DNA of 53,281 nt from Bacteroidales bacterium (GCA_017454015.1 JAFTDW010000033.1:1-53281), one strand, 5' to 3'. Shown: positions 7,783 through 17,119, numbered from the stretch's first letter. Notes: a model not told the origin generated them from the letters alone. Program-made: numbers and translations.

Positions 7783-8514
7783 ATGAAAAAAGTATTTCTT
7801 TTTTTAGGTTCTTTTGTGGCGTTGTTGTTCGCTGCTTGCTGTTCGTCGAATATCTCCGCTACCGACGACAGCTCCGATTTCGTGGAGGTCGCCGAGGTGA
7901 TTCCCGACGTTATCCTTGAGGTGCGGTATTACACTACCTATAACTTTATAGGTACCCGCATCGACGGCTATAACCAGCCCAAGGTGCTTCTCACCCGTCA
8001 GGCCACCGACAGCCTGCGCGTCGTGAGCGACGAGCTCATGGCCAAAGGCTACCGCCTGAAACTGTACGACGGCTACCGTCCGCAGTGTGCCGTCGACCAT
8101 TTTGTGCGCTGGGGCAAAGAGATTGCCGACACAGCCATGCGCTCCTATTTCTACCCCAATGTAGACAAACGCGACCTCTTCAAGCTCGACTATATAGCCA
8201 CCCGCAGCGGCCATTCGCGCGGCTCCACTATCGACCTTACCCTTTTCGACATGAACACGGGCAAGGATGTGGATATGGGCGGCACTTTCGACTGGTTTGG
8301 CGACGAGAGCCATCCCGACTGCGGCGGCAACCCCGTTACCGGCGAATACCGTCCCAACGACACCATCACTGCCGAGCAGTTCGCTGCCCGTATGCTGCTG
8401 CGCAACGCCATGCTTAGCCACGGCTTCAAGCCCTACGACTGCGAGTGGTGGCATTTCACCCTCATCAACGAACCCTACCCCGACACCTACTTCACCTTCA
8501 CCATCTCTAAATAA
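7783..8514 (+). CDS. D-alanyl-D-alanine dipeptidase-like lipoprotein (VanX family, M15D)
   Basis: The 243-residue protein begins with a lipoprotein signal (MKKVFLFLGSFVALLFAAC, lipidated Cys about 19). The VanX zinc site is complete: H144 and D151 in SGHSRGSTIDL and H224 in EWWHF, with E221 as general base and R99 in YDGYRP at the position of the VanX catalytic arginine. Chromosomal relatives are thought to trim D-Ala-D-Ala in wall turnover; this one is expected in the periplasm or outer membrane, not in the cytosol as VanX is. No vanH or vanA-type partner is nearby, so it is not evidence for glycopeptide resistance. Confidence 0.92.
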   Translation: MKKVFLFLGSFVALLFAACCSSNISATDDSSDFVEVAEVIPDVILEVRYYTTYNFIGTRIDGYNQPKVLLTRQATDSLRVVSDELMAKGYRLKLYDGYRPQCAVDHFVRWGKEIADTAMRSYFYPNVDKRDLFKLDYIATRSGHSRGSTIDLTLFDMNTGKDVDMGGTFDWFGDESHPDCGGNPVTGEYRPNDTITAEQFAARMLLRNAMLSHGFKPYDCEWWHFTLINEPYPDTYFTFTISK

Positions 8515-8559
8515 CAATTCTGCGAAATACTTCAATTTGAATTAACAACATTACAATTA

Positions 8560-9957
8560 ATGAAACTTCTTGCACTGCTTCTCAGCCTCACGTTGCTGGT
8601 AGTAACCCACGAGCTTGGCCATTTGGGTTTTGCCAAGCTGTTCCGCACGCGTGTGCGCCGCTTCTATGTCTTTTTCAACCCCAAGTTCTCCATCTTCAAG
8701 GCCAAGCGTTTCGGCGGCAAGTGGCATTTCCTCTTCTTCAACAGCGAGACCCCCGAGGAGTGGGACGAGAAGAACCTCGCTCCCGAGGATCAGGACAACA
8801 CCCTGTGGGGTCTGGGATGGCTGCCGCTGGGCGGATACTGCGACATTGCCGGAATGATCGACGAGACCAAGAGCGCCGACGACCTCGAATCCACGCCCCA
8901 GCCGTGGGAGTACCGCACCAAGCCAGCATGGCAGCGTCTCTGCATCATCAGCGGCGGCGTACTGGTCAACTTCCTCAGCGCCCTGCTCATATACACCTGC
9001 ATCTTCGCCCACTGGGGCAAGGACACCCTGCCGCTGCGCAACGCGGGCATGGGCTACGCCTACCACCAGATACTGCTCGACGAGGGCTTTGTCGACGGCG
9101 ACATCATCTGGTCCATCAACGGCGAGGAGATGACAGACTTCACCCAGACCACCTCCACGCTCCTTCTCGGCAACCCACACACCGTGGTGGTGAAGCGCGG
9201 CGAGGCTTTCGACACACTGCATATCTCCAGCCGCATGGCTGAGCGTATCAACACCGAGCAGCCCCGCGGCCTCATGTCGGTGCGCTATCCCTTTGTGGTG
9301 AAAGACTTCACCGCAGGTTCGGCAGCTCAGAAGGCCGGCATAGTGGCGGGCGACAGCATAGTGTGCATCAACGGCGAGGAGAAACCCCTCATCACCGACG
9401 TGATGGAGGCTCTGCCCGGCCATGCCGGCGACACCATCACCGTGGGCTTCTACCGCGGCGGCGAATACCACGAGCTTCCCGTGGCTCTCGGCTCCAACGC
9501 CAAACTGGGCGTCTTTATGAGGAGCTTCGACGAGATATACCCCGTGGAGCATGTGGACTACAACTTCTTTCAGGCCATACCTGCAGGCATCTCTTACGGC
9601 GTCGAGACACTGGTGACCTACGTCTCGTCGTTCAAGCTGCTCTTCTCCGCCGGCGGCGCCCAGAGCCTTGGCGGCTTCGGCACCCTCGGCAGCATTTTCC
9701 CGCGCGAGTGGGACTGGCTGCAGTTCTGGAACATCACAGCCTTCCTCGCTGTGGTGCTCGCCTTTATGAACATCATACCTATCCCCGGACTCGACGGCGG
9801 ACATATAGCCTTCACCCTCTGGGAGATGATCACGCGCCGCAAACCCTCCGACAAGTTCCTCACCTACGCCCAGAACGTGGGAATGGCCATACTCCTTGCT
9901 CTGCTGGTGTGGGCCAACGGCAACGACTTGATACGATGGATACAAGGAATGTTCTGA
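8560..9957 (+). CDS. rseP: RseP family site-2 protease (M50)
   Basis: The 465-residue integral membrane zinc protease cuts membrane-anchored regulators within the bilayer. The HExxH motif (H17 E18 L19 G20 H21) is in the first transmembrane segment, and the third ligand lies in IPIPGLDGGH (D412) near the C-terminus. Two PDZ-like stretches lie between: around MGYAYHQILLDEGFVDGDIIWSING and around AGSAAQKAGIVAGDSIVCING. Only 45 bp separate it from the previous gene and 27 bp from the next. In many bacteria rseP sits with envelope-assembly genes, and here too an Lpt permease follows. Confidence 0.95.
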   Translation: MKLLALLLSLTLLVVTHELGHLGFAKLFRTRVRRFYVFFNPKFSIFKAKRFGGKWHFLFFNSETPEEWDEKNLAPEDQDNTLWGLGWLPLGGYCDIAGMIDETKSADDLESTPQPWEYRTKPAWQRLCIISGGVLVNFLSALLIYTCIFAHWGKDTLPLRNAGMGYAYHQILLDEGFVDGDIIWSINGEEMTDFTQTTSTLLLGNPHTVVVKRGEAFDTLHISSRMAERINTEQPRGLMSVRYPFVVKDFTAGSAAQKAGIVAGDSIVCINGEEKPLITDVMEALPGHAGDTITVGFYRGGEYHELPVALGSNAKLGVFMRSFDEIYPVEHVDYNFFQAIPAGISYGVETLVTYVSSFKLLFSAGGAQSLGGFGTLGSIFPREWDWLQFWNITAFLAVVLAFMNIIPIPGLDGGHIAFTLWEMITRRKPSDKFLTYAQNVGMAILLALLVWANGNDLIRWIQGMF

Positions 9958-9984
9958 TAGGTTGGCTGTCAAAATGCTGACGGC

Positions 9985-11478
9985 ATGTTTACGTTGCACG
10001 GCATGAAAAAACTCGATAGGCTTATACTCAAATCCTTTGTCGGCCCGCTGGCTCTCACGTTTGCCATTGCGGTGTTTGTGCTTCTTATGCAGTTTGTGTG
10101 GAAGTACGTCGACGACCTTGTCGGCAAGGGTCTTGAGTTCAAGGTCATTGCCGAGCTGCTGCTCTATGCCTCGGCCACTTTCGTGCCCATGGCGCTGCCT
10201 ATCGCCACGCTCTTTGCCTCGATAATGACTATGGGCAACTTTGGCGAGAAGTACGAGCTGGTGGCCATCAAGGCCGGAGGCATATCGCTGCGCCGCGTCA
10301 TGATGCCTATGGTCCTGGTGGTGCTGCTGCTCACCGGCGTGGCGTTCTACTTCGCCAACAACGTCATGCCCGTGGCCATGCTGAAATACCGCACCGCCCT
10401 CTACGACATAACGCGCAAGAAGCCAGCCTTCAACATACGCCCCAACGAGTACTACACCGACATCAACGGCTATGTGATACGCATAGACCAGAAAGACTCC
10501 GACGGACGTTCGATGCGCGACATAACAATTTTCGACCACACCCACGGCGCCACCACCAACAACATCATAGTCGCCAACAGCGGCATCATGCAGGTGAGCC
10601 CCGACCAGCATTACCTTGTCTTTACCCTCTACGACGGCTGCAACTACAGCGAGGATATAGGCGGCAAGGATTATGTTACGAGGCCAATGACGCGTGTGGA
10701 GTTCGAGGAGCAGGTGCTCACCTTCGACATCAGCGACTTCGCCTTCGACAAGTCGGAGGCCGGTTTCCTCAAAGGCGGCTACCAGATGATGAACATCTCG
10801 CAGCTCGACACCGCTGTGCGCAAGCTCAAGCATACGAGGCAGGAGCGTTTCGACGACAATGCGCAGGTCACTGTGGAGCGCATGAAATGTTATATGCAGT
10901 TCCTTGCCGCAGACACCGTTGAGCCGGTCTATAAGCTCTATATGCTGCAAAGCCGTCAGTCGACATGGTGCGCGGGCGCGCATCCCCCCATGCGTGCCTG
11001 CCGCAACCCCAAGCCGTCATGCAGCGGGCAGCTTGCCGCCAACCACCTGCGACAGGCACGCTCCATAGCCGACGCCGTGCGCAACGACGCCCGCGTGCTC
11101 AAGGAGGTTGTCAAGGCCGACGACGAATACATCAACCGCCACTACATAGAGTGGCAGCGCAAATACACCCTCTCGGTGGCATGCCTGCTGCTGTTTCTCA
11201 TAGGGGCGCCCTTCGGCTCCATAGTGCGCAAAGGCGGTCTGGGCATGCCGCTGGTGGCCTCGGTGGCTTTCTTTGTGTTCTACTATGTGGTTGGCATGAT
11301 TGCCGAGAAGGCGGTGCGCGAATCGGCCATGGGCCCCATAGGAATGTGGATGTCGACATTTGTGCTGCTCCCGTTGGGTATATTCTTCACCTACAAGGCC
11401 ACAACAGACTCGGCGCTCTTCGACCTCGCCACATGGAAACGGCGCCTGCATATAGGAAGAAAAAACCAAAATCAATAA
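9985..11478 (+). CDS. LptF/LptG family permease (YjgP/YjgQ)
   Basis: The 497-residue protein is an inner-membrane permease of the lipopolysaccharide export complex, working with the LptB ATPase. Three N-terminal membrane segments (with KSFVGPLALTFAIAVFVLLM and GGISLRRVMMPM), a large periplasmic domain and three C-terminal segments (IGAPFGSIVRKGGLGMPLV) are typical. The start may be 9985 or the ATG at 10003 (MKKLDRLILKSF), which fits the family better. Residues about 322-350 (MLQSRQSTWCAG...KPSCSG) are Cys/Pro-rich and do not resemble the usual linker; this could be a lineage insertion or two compensating frameshifts. Whether it is LptF or LptG cannot be decided here. Confidence 0.9.
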   Translation: MFTLHGMKKLDRLILKSFVGPLALTFAIAVFVLLMQFVWKYVDDLVGKGLEFKVIAELLLYASATFVPMALPIATLFASIMTMGNFGEKYELVAIKAGGISLRRVMMPMVLVVLLLTGVAFYFANNVMPVAMLKYRTALYDITRKKPAFNIRPNEYYTDINGYVIRIDQKDSDGRSMRDITIFDHTHGATTNNIIVANSGIMQVSPDQHYLVFTLYDGCNYSEDIGGKDYVTRPMTRVEFEEQVLTFDISDFAFDKSEAGFLKGGYQMMNISQLDTAVRKLKHTRQERFDDNAQVTVERMKCYMQFLAADTVEPVYKLYMLQSRQSTWCAGAHPPMRACRNPKPSCSGQLAANHLRQARSIADAVRNDARVLKEVVKADDEYINRHYIEWQRKYTLSVACLLLFLIGAPFGSIVRKGGLGMPLVASVAFFVFYYVVGMIAEKAVRESAMGPIGMWMSTFVLLPLGIFFTYKATTDSALFDLATWKRRLHIGRKNQNQ

Positions 11479-11505
11479 CTCCGTCGCCATTAACAAAAAA
11501 AATCG

Positions 11506-11513
11506 TATCTTTG
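11506..11513 (+). promoter_or_regulatory. -7 element upstream of the M49-like peptidase gene
   Basis: TATCTTTG, an exact match to TAnnTTTG, lies 42 bp before the start codon at 11556 in an AT-rich spacer. Confidence 0.6.
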
Positions 11514-11555
11514 CATGTTTCTTATTTATGTATGTAATTTAAAAAATATCTCACA

Positions 11556-13202
11556 ATGAAAAAGTTATTACTAACGATGGTAGTCATCTCCAGCATTATG
11601 GCAGTAGGCTGCAAATCCAACAAGTCTGCCGACGGTAACAACACCCCCTCCGAGATTGAGCAAAAGGTGGCGGAATACGCCCCCTTCACTCTCACGACCA
11701 ACCTCAACGTGCTCACCGAGAACGAGCGTCAGCTTATCCCTATCTTTATCCAGATAGCCGATATTATGGACGACCTCTTTTGGGAGCAGTCGTTTGGCAG
11801 CGACAACCGCGCCGCCCTCGACACTATCAGCGACAGTGCGCTGCGCACCTTTGCCATGATTCAGTATGGCGCGTGGGACCGTCTCGACGGTGAGAGCACC
11901 TTCCTGCCCGGCTACGGCGAGAAACCCAAGGGTGCCAATTTCTACCCCACCGACATGACCGAAGAGGAATATGCCCGTCTGAGCAGCGACGTGCGTGCCG
12001 ACCAGTACAGCATCGTACGCCGCAACGACAACGGCAGCCTTGAGTCGGTGCCCTACCACGTGGCCTACGCCGACAAGCTGGCTGTCGTCGACTCCCTGCT
12101 GGGCGAGGCCATAGCCATTGCCGACAACCCCGGCATGAAGCGTTACCTCGAAGAGCGCCGTCAGGCTTTCCGCAACGACAACTATTTCGCCAGCGACATG
12201 GCCTGGATGGACATGAAGGACAGCCGCCTCGACTTTGTGGTGGGCCCCATAGAGAACTACGAGGACCAGCTCAACGGCCTCAAGACCGCCTACGAGGCTT
12301 TTATTCTCGTGAAGGATGAGAAGTGGAGCAACGACATCTCGCGCTTTGTACACCTCCTCCCCGAACTGCAGCGCCAGCTGCCCTGCGACCCCAAATACAA
12401 ACAGGAGGTGCCGGGCACCGAGAGCGACCTCAACGTCTACGATGTCATCTACTACGCCGGCGACTGCAACTCGGGTAGCAAGACCATCGCCATCAACCTG
12501 CCCAACGACGAGCGCGTGCAACTCATAAAAGGTGCCCGCCGCCTGCAACTCAAGAACGCCATGAACGCCAAGTTCGAGATGATTCTCAAGCCCATCGCTT
12601 CGCTTATGATATGCGACGAGCAGCAGGACAACGTCAAGTTCGACGCTTTCTTCAGCAACGTCTGCTTCCATGAGGTGGCCCACGGCCTCGGCATCAAGGA
12701 GACCGTCAACGGCAAGGGCAGGGTGCGCACCGCCCTCGGCAACCAGTACAGCACATGGGAAGAGGCCAAGGCCGACATCTGCGGCCTCTTCATCACCCAG
12801 AACCTCTTAGAGCGTGGCGAACTCAAGGGTATCACCGCCGAGGATGCCTACGTCACCTTTGTCGCCGGCATACTGCGCAGCGTGCGTTTCGGCGTCACCG
12901 AGGCTCACGGCATCGCCAACATGATGTGCTTCAACTACCTGCAGGACAACGGCGCTTTCACACGCAACAACGAAGGCAAGTATGTCATCAATGTCGAGAA
13001 AGCCCGTGCCGCCATGGAGAGCTGGGCTGCCATGATTATCGCCATAGAGGGTGAGGGCGACATACAGAAAGCCGCCGACTATGCCCGCGCCAACGGCATA
13101 GTGCGCGAAGACCTGCAGCGCGACCTCGATGTTATCAAGACCGCCAAGATACCCCGCGACATACGCTATAACCAAGGTCTCGAAGCCCTCGGCCTCAAAT
13201 AA
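11556..13202 (+). CDS. M49-like (dipeptidyl peptidase III-related) lipoprotein
   Basis: The 548-residue protein has a lipoprotein signal (MKKLLLTMVVISSIMAVGC, Cys about 19). The metallopeptidase core is HEVAHG at residues 372-377, followed by EEAKAD at 402-407, the second zinc-ligand motif. Classical dipeptidyl peptidase III has a hexapeptide HExxGH; here the pentapeptide HExxH is used, as in the divergent M49 branch that includes the peptidase part of plant Nudix 3-type proteins. It should release peptides from the N-terminus and, being lipidated, acts outside the cytoplasm. It has its own promoter; recN follows 10 bp downstream. The substrate is unknown. Confidence 0.85.
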   Translation: MKKLLLTMVVISSIMAVGCKSNKSADGNNTPSEIEQKVAEYAPFTLTTNLNVLTENERQLIPIFIQIADIMDDLFWEQSFGSDNRAALDTISDSALRTFAMIQYGAWDRLDGESTFLPGYGEKPKGANFYPTDMTEEEYARLSSDVRADQYSIVRRNDNGSLESVPYHVAYADKLAVVDSLLGEAIAIADNPGMKRYLEERRQAFRNDNYFASDMAWMDMKDSRLDFVVGPIENYEDQLNGLKTAYEAFILVKDEKWSNDISRFVHLLPELQRQLPCDPKYKQEVPGTESDLNVYDVIYYAGDCNSGSKTIAINLPNDERVQLIKGARRLQLKNAMNAKFEMILKPIASLMICDEQQDNVKFDAFFSNVCFHEVAHGLGIKETVNGKGRVRTALGNQYSTWEEAKADICGLFITQNLLERGELKGITAEDAYVTFVAGILRSVRFGVTEAHGIANMMCFNYLQDNGAFTRNNEGKYVINVEKARAAMESWAAMIIAIEGEGDIQKAADYARANGIVREDLQRDLDVIKTAKIPRDIRYNQGLEALGLK

Positions 13203-13212
13203 GACATAGCAC

Positions 13213-14946
13213 ATGCTCACCCACCTCTCCATCGACAACTACGCGCTCATCGAGCATGCTGATGTCGATTTCGCCAGTGGCTTTGTGGCCATTACCGGCG
13301 AGACGGGAGCGGGAAAATCCATACTGCTCGGCGCCCTCGGCCTGTTGCTTGGCCAACGTGCCGAGCAGTCTGTTGTACGTGAGGGCGGCAAATGCATTGT
13401 CGAGGCTCTCTTCGACATTGAACACCTCGGTTTGGAAAGCCTCTTCGAGGAGGCCGACGTGGACTACAGCCACGAGCTTATACTGCGCCGCGAGGTGCTG
13501 AGCAACGGCAAGTCGCGTGCTTTTGCCAACGACACTCCTGTGTCGCTCGCCTTCCTGCGCCAGATAGCGCCACATCTTGTCGACATCCACTCGCAGCACC
13601 AGACCCTCGCCATCGCCGAGAGCTCCTTTGCCTACAGCCTGCTCGATACCCGCTGCGATGCCTCGGCGGACTACGCCAAGGCCTACGGCACCTACAGCGC
13701 ACTGAAACGCCGCATGGAGGAGCTTACCGCCGCCGACGCCCAGGCCCGCCGCGATGCCGACTACGTGGAGTTTCAGTGGAACGAACTCAACGAGGCACGC
13801 CTCACCGCCGGTGAGCAGGACGAGCTGCAGCGCGAGCTCGACCTGCTGGACCACGCCGAGCAGGTCAAGGCAGCACTCACCACGGTGGTGCAGCTCTTCA
13901 GCGCGGAGGGGCAGGGGACACTCCCGCAACTCTCCTCGGCAACCACGGCGCTCTCGCGCATCGCGGCCTACCACCCCGACATTGAGGCGCTGGCCGAGCG
14001 TATGCAGTCGGCACGCATCGAACTCGCCGACATAGGCGACACCATAGAGCGGCTTGCCGACACCATAGACTACAACCCCCAGCGGCGCGACGAAGTGTCC
14101 GAGCGCCTCGACCTTATCTACCGGTTGCAGCACAAGCACGGAGTGGACAGCGTGGAGGCCCTTATAGATATTAGGGAAGGCCTTCAGCAACAGATGCTCA
14201 GGGCCCAGAGCCTCGACGACGAGATAAGGGCCGCCATGGAGCAGGTGGACAGCGCCTTTGTGGAGCTGCAGCAGGTGGCCTCCTCGCTCAGCGTGCAGCG
14301 CAAGTCGGCGGCGGCGTGGTTCGAGAAAGCCGCCAAGCCTCTGCTTGCCGACCTCGGCATGCCCTACGCCTCTATAGCGTTGCCGGTGTCCGAGTCCAAG
14401 GAATACACGGCGCACGGGCACGACGAGGTGCGCCTGCTCTTCAATGCCAACCGCGGCGGCGAGCTCTCCGACATTGGCAAGGTGGCGAGCGGCGGCGAAC
14501 TGTCGCGCCTCATGCTTGCCATCAAATGCCTCTATGCCACACAACTCGCCACAGGCATACGGACGGGCTCCTATATCTTCGACGAGATAGACAGCGGCGT
14601 GTCGGGCGCCGTGTCGGTGCGTGTCGCCGACATGATGGCGCGTATGTCGCAGTCGGTGCAGGTGGTGGTGATAACCCATCTGCCGCAGATTGCCGCCAAG
14701 GCTTCACAGCATTTCCGCGTCTACAAAGAGCAGGAAGCCCAGGGCAGCGCCACGGCAGTGTCGCGCATAGCCCGGCTTACAACCGAAGAGCGCGTGCACG
14801 AGATAGCCGTGATGCTCTCGTCCGACCCCCCAACCCAATCGGCAAAAGAGACCGCCAAAGAACTGATGAACGTTTTCGTTAAGCCGAGTGCAGAGGGCAA
14901 ATCACGCAGTGTTTGCGCTATGCCGAGGCGAGAAAACGACTCATGA
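13213..14946 (+). CDS. recN: DNA repair protein RecN with a repeat-derived C-terminal tail
   Basis: The 577-residue SMC-like ATPase acts in recombinational repair of double-strand breaks. Walker A GETGAGKS is at 29-36, the ABC signature is VASGGELSRLMLAIK, and Walker B and D-loop are YIFDEIDSGVSG, with coiled-coil segments between. Family members end near AKETAKELM (about residue 552). Here the frame continues through roughly 25 residues (NVFVKPSAEGKS...MPRRENDS) that are encoded by intergenic repeat family 1 (14869-14954). The normal stop has therefore been lost and replaced by repeat DNA. The catalytic part is intact. Confidence 0.95.
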   Translation: MLTHLSIDNYALIEHADVDFASGFVAITGETGAGKSILLGALGLLLGQRAEQSVVREGGKCIVEALFDIEHLGLESLFEEADVDYSHELILRREVLSNGKSRAFANDTPVSLAFLRQIAPHLVDIHSQHQTLAIAESSFAYSLLDTRCDASADYAKAYGTYSALKRRMEELTAADAQARRDADYVEFQWNELNEARLTAGEQDELQRELDLLDHAEQVKAALTTVVQLFSAEGQGTLPQLSSATTALSRIAAYHPDIEALAERMQSARIELADIGDTIERLADTIDYNPQRRDEVSERLDLIYRLQHKHGVDSVEALIDIREGLQQQMLRAQSLDDEIRAAMEQVDSAFVELQQVASSLSVQRKSAAAWFEKAAKPLLADLGMPYASIALPVSESKEYTAHGHDEVRLLFNANRGGELSDIGKVASGGELSRLMLAIKCLYATQLATGIRTGSYIFDEIDSGVSGAVSVRVADMMARMSQSVQVVVITHLPQIAAKASQHFRVYKEQEAQGSATAVSRIARLTTEERVHEIAVMLSSDPPTQSAKETAKELMNVFVKPSAEGKSRSVCAMPRRENDS

Positions 14947-14954
14947 AAAGGAAC
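14869..14954 (+). repeat. Dispersed intergenic repeat, family 1, copy B (overlaps the recN end)
   Basis: It shares AACGTTTTCGTTAAGC at the left and AGAAAACGACTCATGAAAAGG at the right with copy A at 6055-6129; the centre differs. It supplies the last codons and stop of recN. A weaker third copy can be traced at 16801-16850 (AGAGGGC...ATGCC...GAAA). Confidence 0.75.
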
Positions 14955-15045
14955 GGTGCATAGCCCTCTCTGTTCGTTGTCACGCTATTACGTTATTACG
15001 ACATTACGTTATTGCGAAAACATAACACCCAACTCAATTAGCAAG

Positions 15046-16800
15046 ATGCGTCTATTACAATTACTAACTGTCTTGGTACTCCTGTCGCTCACCGCACCCT
15101 CGTGCTGCCACAGCCAGCCAGTGCAGCCTGTCAAGGCTGCGCAGGCCGATACCCTCATGCCGTGGCAGCGTCGCCCCGACAGCATCCCCACCACCTATTT
15201 CGACCCGCCGCTGCAGTGTCCTGTCTCTATGAGCGGCACCTTTGCAGAGCCGCGCTCCAACCACTTCCACGGTGGCATAGACCTCCGCATAGGAGGTGTG
15301 GTGGGCGAGAAGGTCTACGCTCCCGCCGACGGCTGGGTGTCGCGCGTCAAGGTCTCCCCGTGGGGCGGCGGCAAGACACTCTACATCACACATCCCAACG
15401 GCATTCGCACGGTATATATGCATCTCGACGATTTCTGCGGCGAGATGGCCAGCTATGTCCTTGCCTTCCAGTATTCGCACCACACGTTTGTCCTCGACGA
15501 GGAGTTTCCCGTGGGCAAGTATCCCGTAAAGCGCGGCCAGCTGATAGGCTATGCCGGCAACACCGGCGGCAGCGGCGGCCCACACCTGCACTACGAGACG
15601 CGCTACGCATACAACGACGAGCCGTTCAACCCTCTCTACCTCGGGCTGCCCTACACGGATGCTGTGCTCCCCGTGGTGCGCGGCGTGCATGTGTATGGCG
15701 CCGACGGCAAGGTGCTGTCCGCCAAAGCCGGCCAGACGCTCAACGTCTCGGCAGGGCGCTGCTATCTGGGCATCTGCGCCTCCGACGTGTCGGAGACCGG
15801 CTCCTCGGGACGCAACGGCATAGAGCGTATAGAGCTCTACTGCGACGACAGCCTTTTCTGGACCTACAACGTACACTCCTTCCTCTACGAGGATACCCGT
15901 GCCATCAACGCCATCATCGACTATGCCGAATATCGCCGTTCGGGTATGGCTTATTTCCTCACGCGCCGCTTGCGCGGCGACCCGTCGCCCCACAGCAAGC
16001 CGGTCAACGCCGACGGCTATCTGACGCTTGTGCTGGGCGAGAGCTACAAGATGCGCTATGTGGTGCGCGACACCAAGGACAACGCCACCGAGATGGAGTT
16101 TTCGTTGCATGCCGTGGCATCCTCCTTGCAGGCCATTGCCGCCAGCACCAAGACCCCCGCAGGGGTGGCGACTTCGGTGCCCGTAACATATTTCAAGAAG
16201 ACAGTGCTGCGCGACTCCTCGTTCCAAGCGGTGCTCGAAGCCAACACGGCCTACGACAACGACTGGCTCGACCTCAGCGAGGTGGCCTATCCCAACATGC
16301 TCTCCATAGGCTACAAGCTGCGCTTGAGAACCAACGACCTGCCACCTTCCATGGCCTACACCATACGCATAGCACAGCCGCCGGCGGGCTCTGCACTGCG
16401 CGACAGGATGATAATAGTGCATATCGATGGCAGCAAGACCACGGCATTGGCCACGCGTGTCGAGGGCGACTGGCTGGTGGCCAGTCCGCGCGTCTTCGGC
16501 ACCTTTGCAGTGACCACCGACAACGAGCCGCCCAAGTGCCGCCCCGTGAACTTCGCCGCCGGCAAGCCTGTCAACAAAAACGACCTCCGTGTGAAGATTA
16601 CCGACAACCTGTCGGGCATTGAGGACTACAACTGCTACATCAACGGACAGTGGGTCCTTGCGGAGTTCGACGGCAAGAGCGCCACACTGGCTATGTCGCC
16701 CCGCAGCTTCCTGCATCAAGGCAACAACACGCTTCGTGTGGTCTTGCACGATGCCGCCGGCAACGAGACGGTGGCCGAATACAACATACTCTCCAACTGA
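15046..16800 (+). CDS. M23 family metallopeptidase (LytM-like) lipoprotein
   Basis: From the ATG at 15046 the protein has 584 residues and begins with an export signal (MRLLQLLTVLVLLSLTAPSC, probable lipidation at Cys 20). The upstream ATG at 14956 would place 30 odd residues before the signal and reads through AT-rich microrepeats, so it is rejected. The LytM domain has NHFHGGIDLR (first His and Asp ligands) and GPHLHYET (HxH), indicating an active peptidoglycan endopeptidase. The following 400 residues are beta-rich and end in ...HDAAGNETVAEYNI, like an Ig-type or metallophos-like fold. It probably cuts cross-links in the cell wall. Confidence 0.9.
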   Translation: MRLLQLLTVLVLLSLTAPSCCHSQPVQPVKAAQADTLMPWQRRPDSIPTTYFDPPLQCPVSMSGTFAEPRSNHFHGGIDLRIGGVVGEKVYAPADGWVSRVKVSPWGGGKTLYITHPNGIRTVYMHLDDFCGEMASYVLAFQYSHHTFVLDEEFPVGKYPVKRGQLIGYAGNTGGSGGPHLHYETRYAYNDEPFNPLYLGLPYTDAVLPVVRGVHVYGADGKVLSAKAGQTLNVSAGRCYLGICASDVSETGSSGRNGIERIELYCDDSLFWTYNVHSFLYEDTRAINAIIDYAEYRRSGMAYFLTRRLRGDPSPHSKPVNADGYLTLVLGESYKMRYVVRDTKDNATEMEFSLHAVASSLQAIAASTKTPAGVATSVPVTYFKKTVLRDSSFQAVLEANTAYDNDWLDLSEVAYPNMLSIGYKLRLRTNDLPPSMAYTIRIAQPPAGSALRDRMIIVHIDGSKTTALATRVEGDWLVASPRVFGTFAVTTDNEPPKCRPVNFAAGKPVNKNDLRVKITDNLSGIEDYNCYINGQWVLAEFDGKSATLAMSPRSFLHQGNNTLRVVLHDAAGNETVAEYNILSN

Positions 16801-16806
16801 GAGTAG

Positions 16807-17073
16807 AGGGCGCGTGTCACGCATAATGCCTCGCAGAAAGCGCAATTAACTAGTAAGTATGCCTACGGCACGGACGAGAACCTTCACTTCTACAACCTGT
16901 GCGGCGTGGTGCGATTCCGCCTGTCGGCCTCTGAGGCTGTGAGCGTGAGCTCGATAGCCGTGACCGCCAACCGCAACATCAACGGCGTTGCCGCCATCAG
17001 CGGCAGCGGCGGTCTCAGCCGGAGCTACTACTACCGCTACGGTGGGTTCTCCGTTCGTCTCGTCCGGGGCTAA
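16807..17073 (+). pseudogene. Remnant of a FISUMP-type surface protein gene
   Basis: The frame is open from 16807 to TAA at 17073 but has no ATG. It reads YGTDENLHFYNLCGVVRFRLSA, then VSSIAVTANRNINGVA, then jumps to SYYYRYGGFSVRLVRG, the exact kind of C-terminus seen at 1-618. The first part resembles the N-terminal beta domain found in Bacteroidales surface lipoproteins; nearly all of the FISUMP domain is missing. This looks like an internal deletion that joined the front part to the last codons, with the promoter and start also lost. The region 16801-16850 includes a decayed copy of repeat family 1. Confidence 0.7.
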
Positions 17074-17119
17074 ACACAAAAGCCCTGTGTCGCCTCACGC
17101 AGTGGGGTTCACGCTATAC

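Noticed and set aside
7783-8514. Vancomycin resistance gene vanX
   Set aside because: The protein is a secreted lipoprotein without vanH or vanA partners; relatives are housekeeping dipeptidases.
8557-10983. An 808-residue - strand open frame opposite rseP and the Lpt permease gene
   Set aside because: Antisense to two good genes and of biased composition; no domain recognisable.
14956-15045. Upstream start for the M23 peptidase gene
   Set aside because: The extra 30 residues come from microrepeat DNA and would precede the signal peptide.
15064-16845. A 593-residue - strand open frame opposite the M23 peptidase
   Set aside because: Same reasons: antisense shadow without a start context or family.
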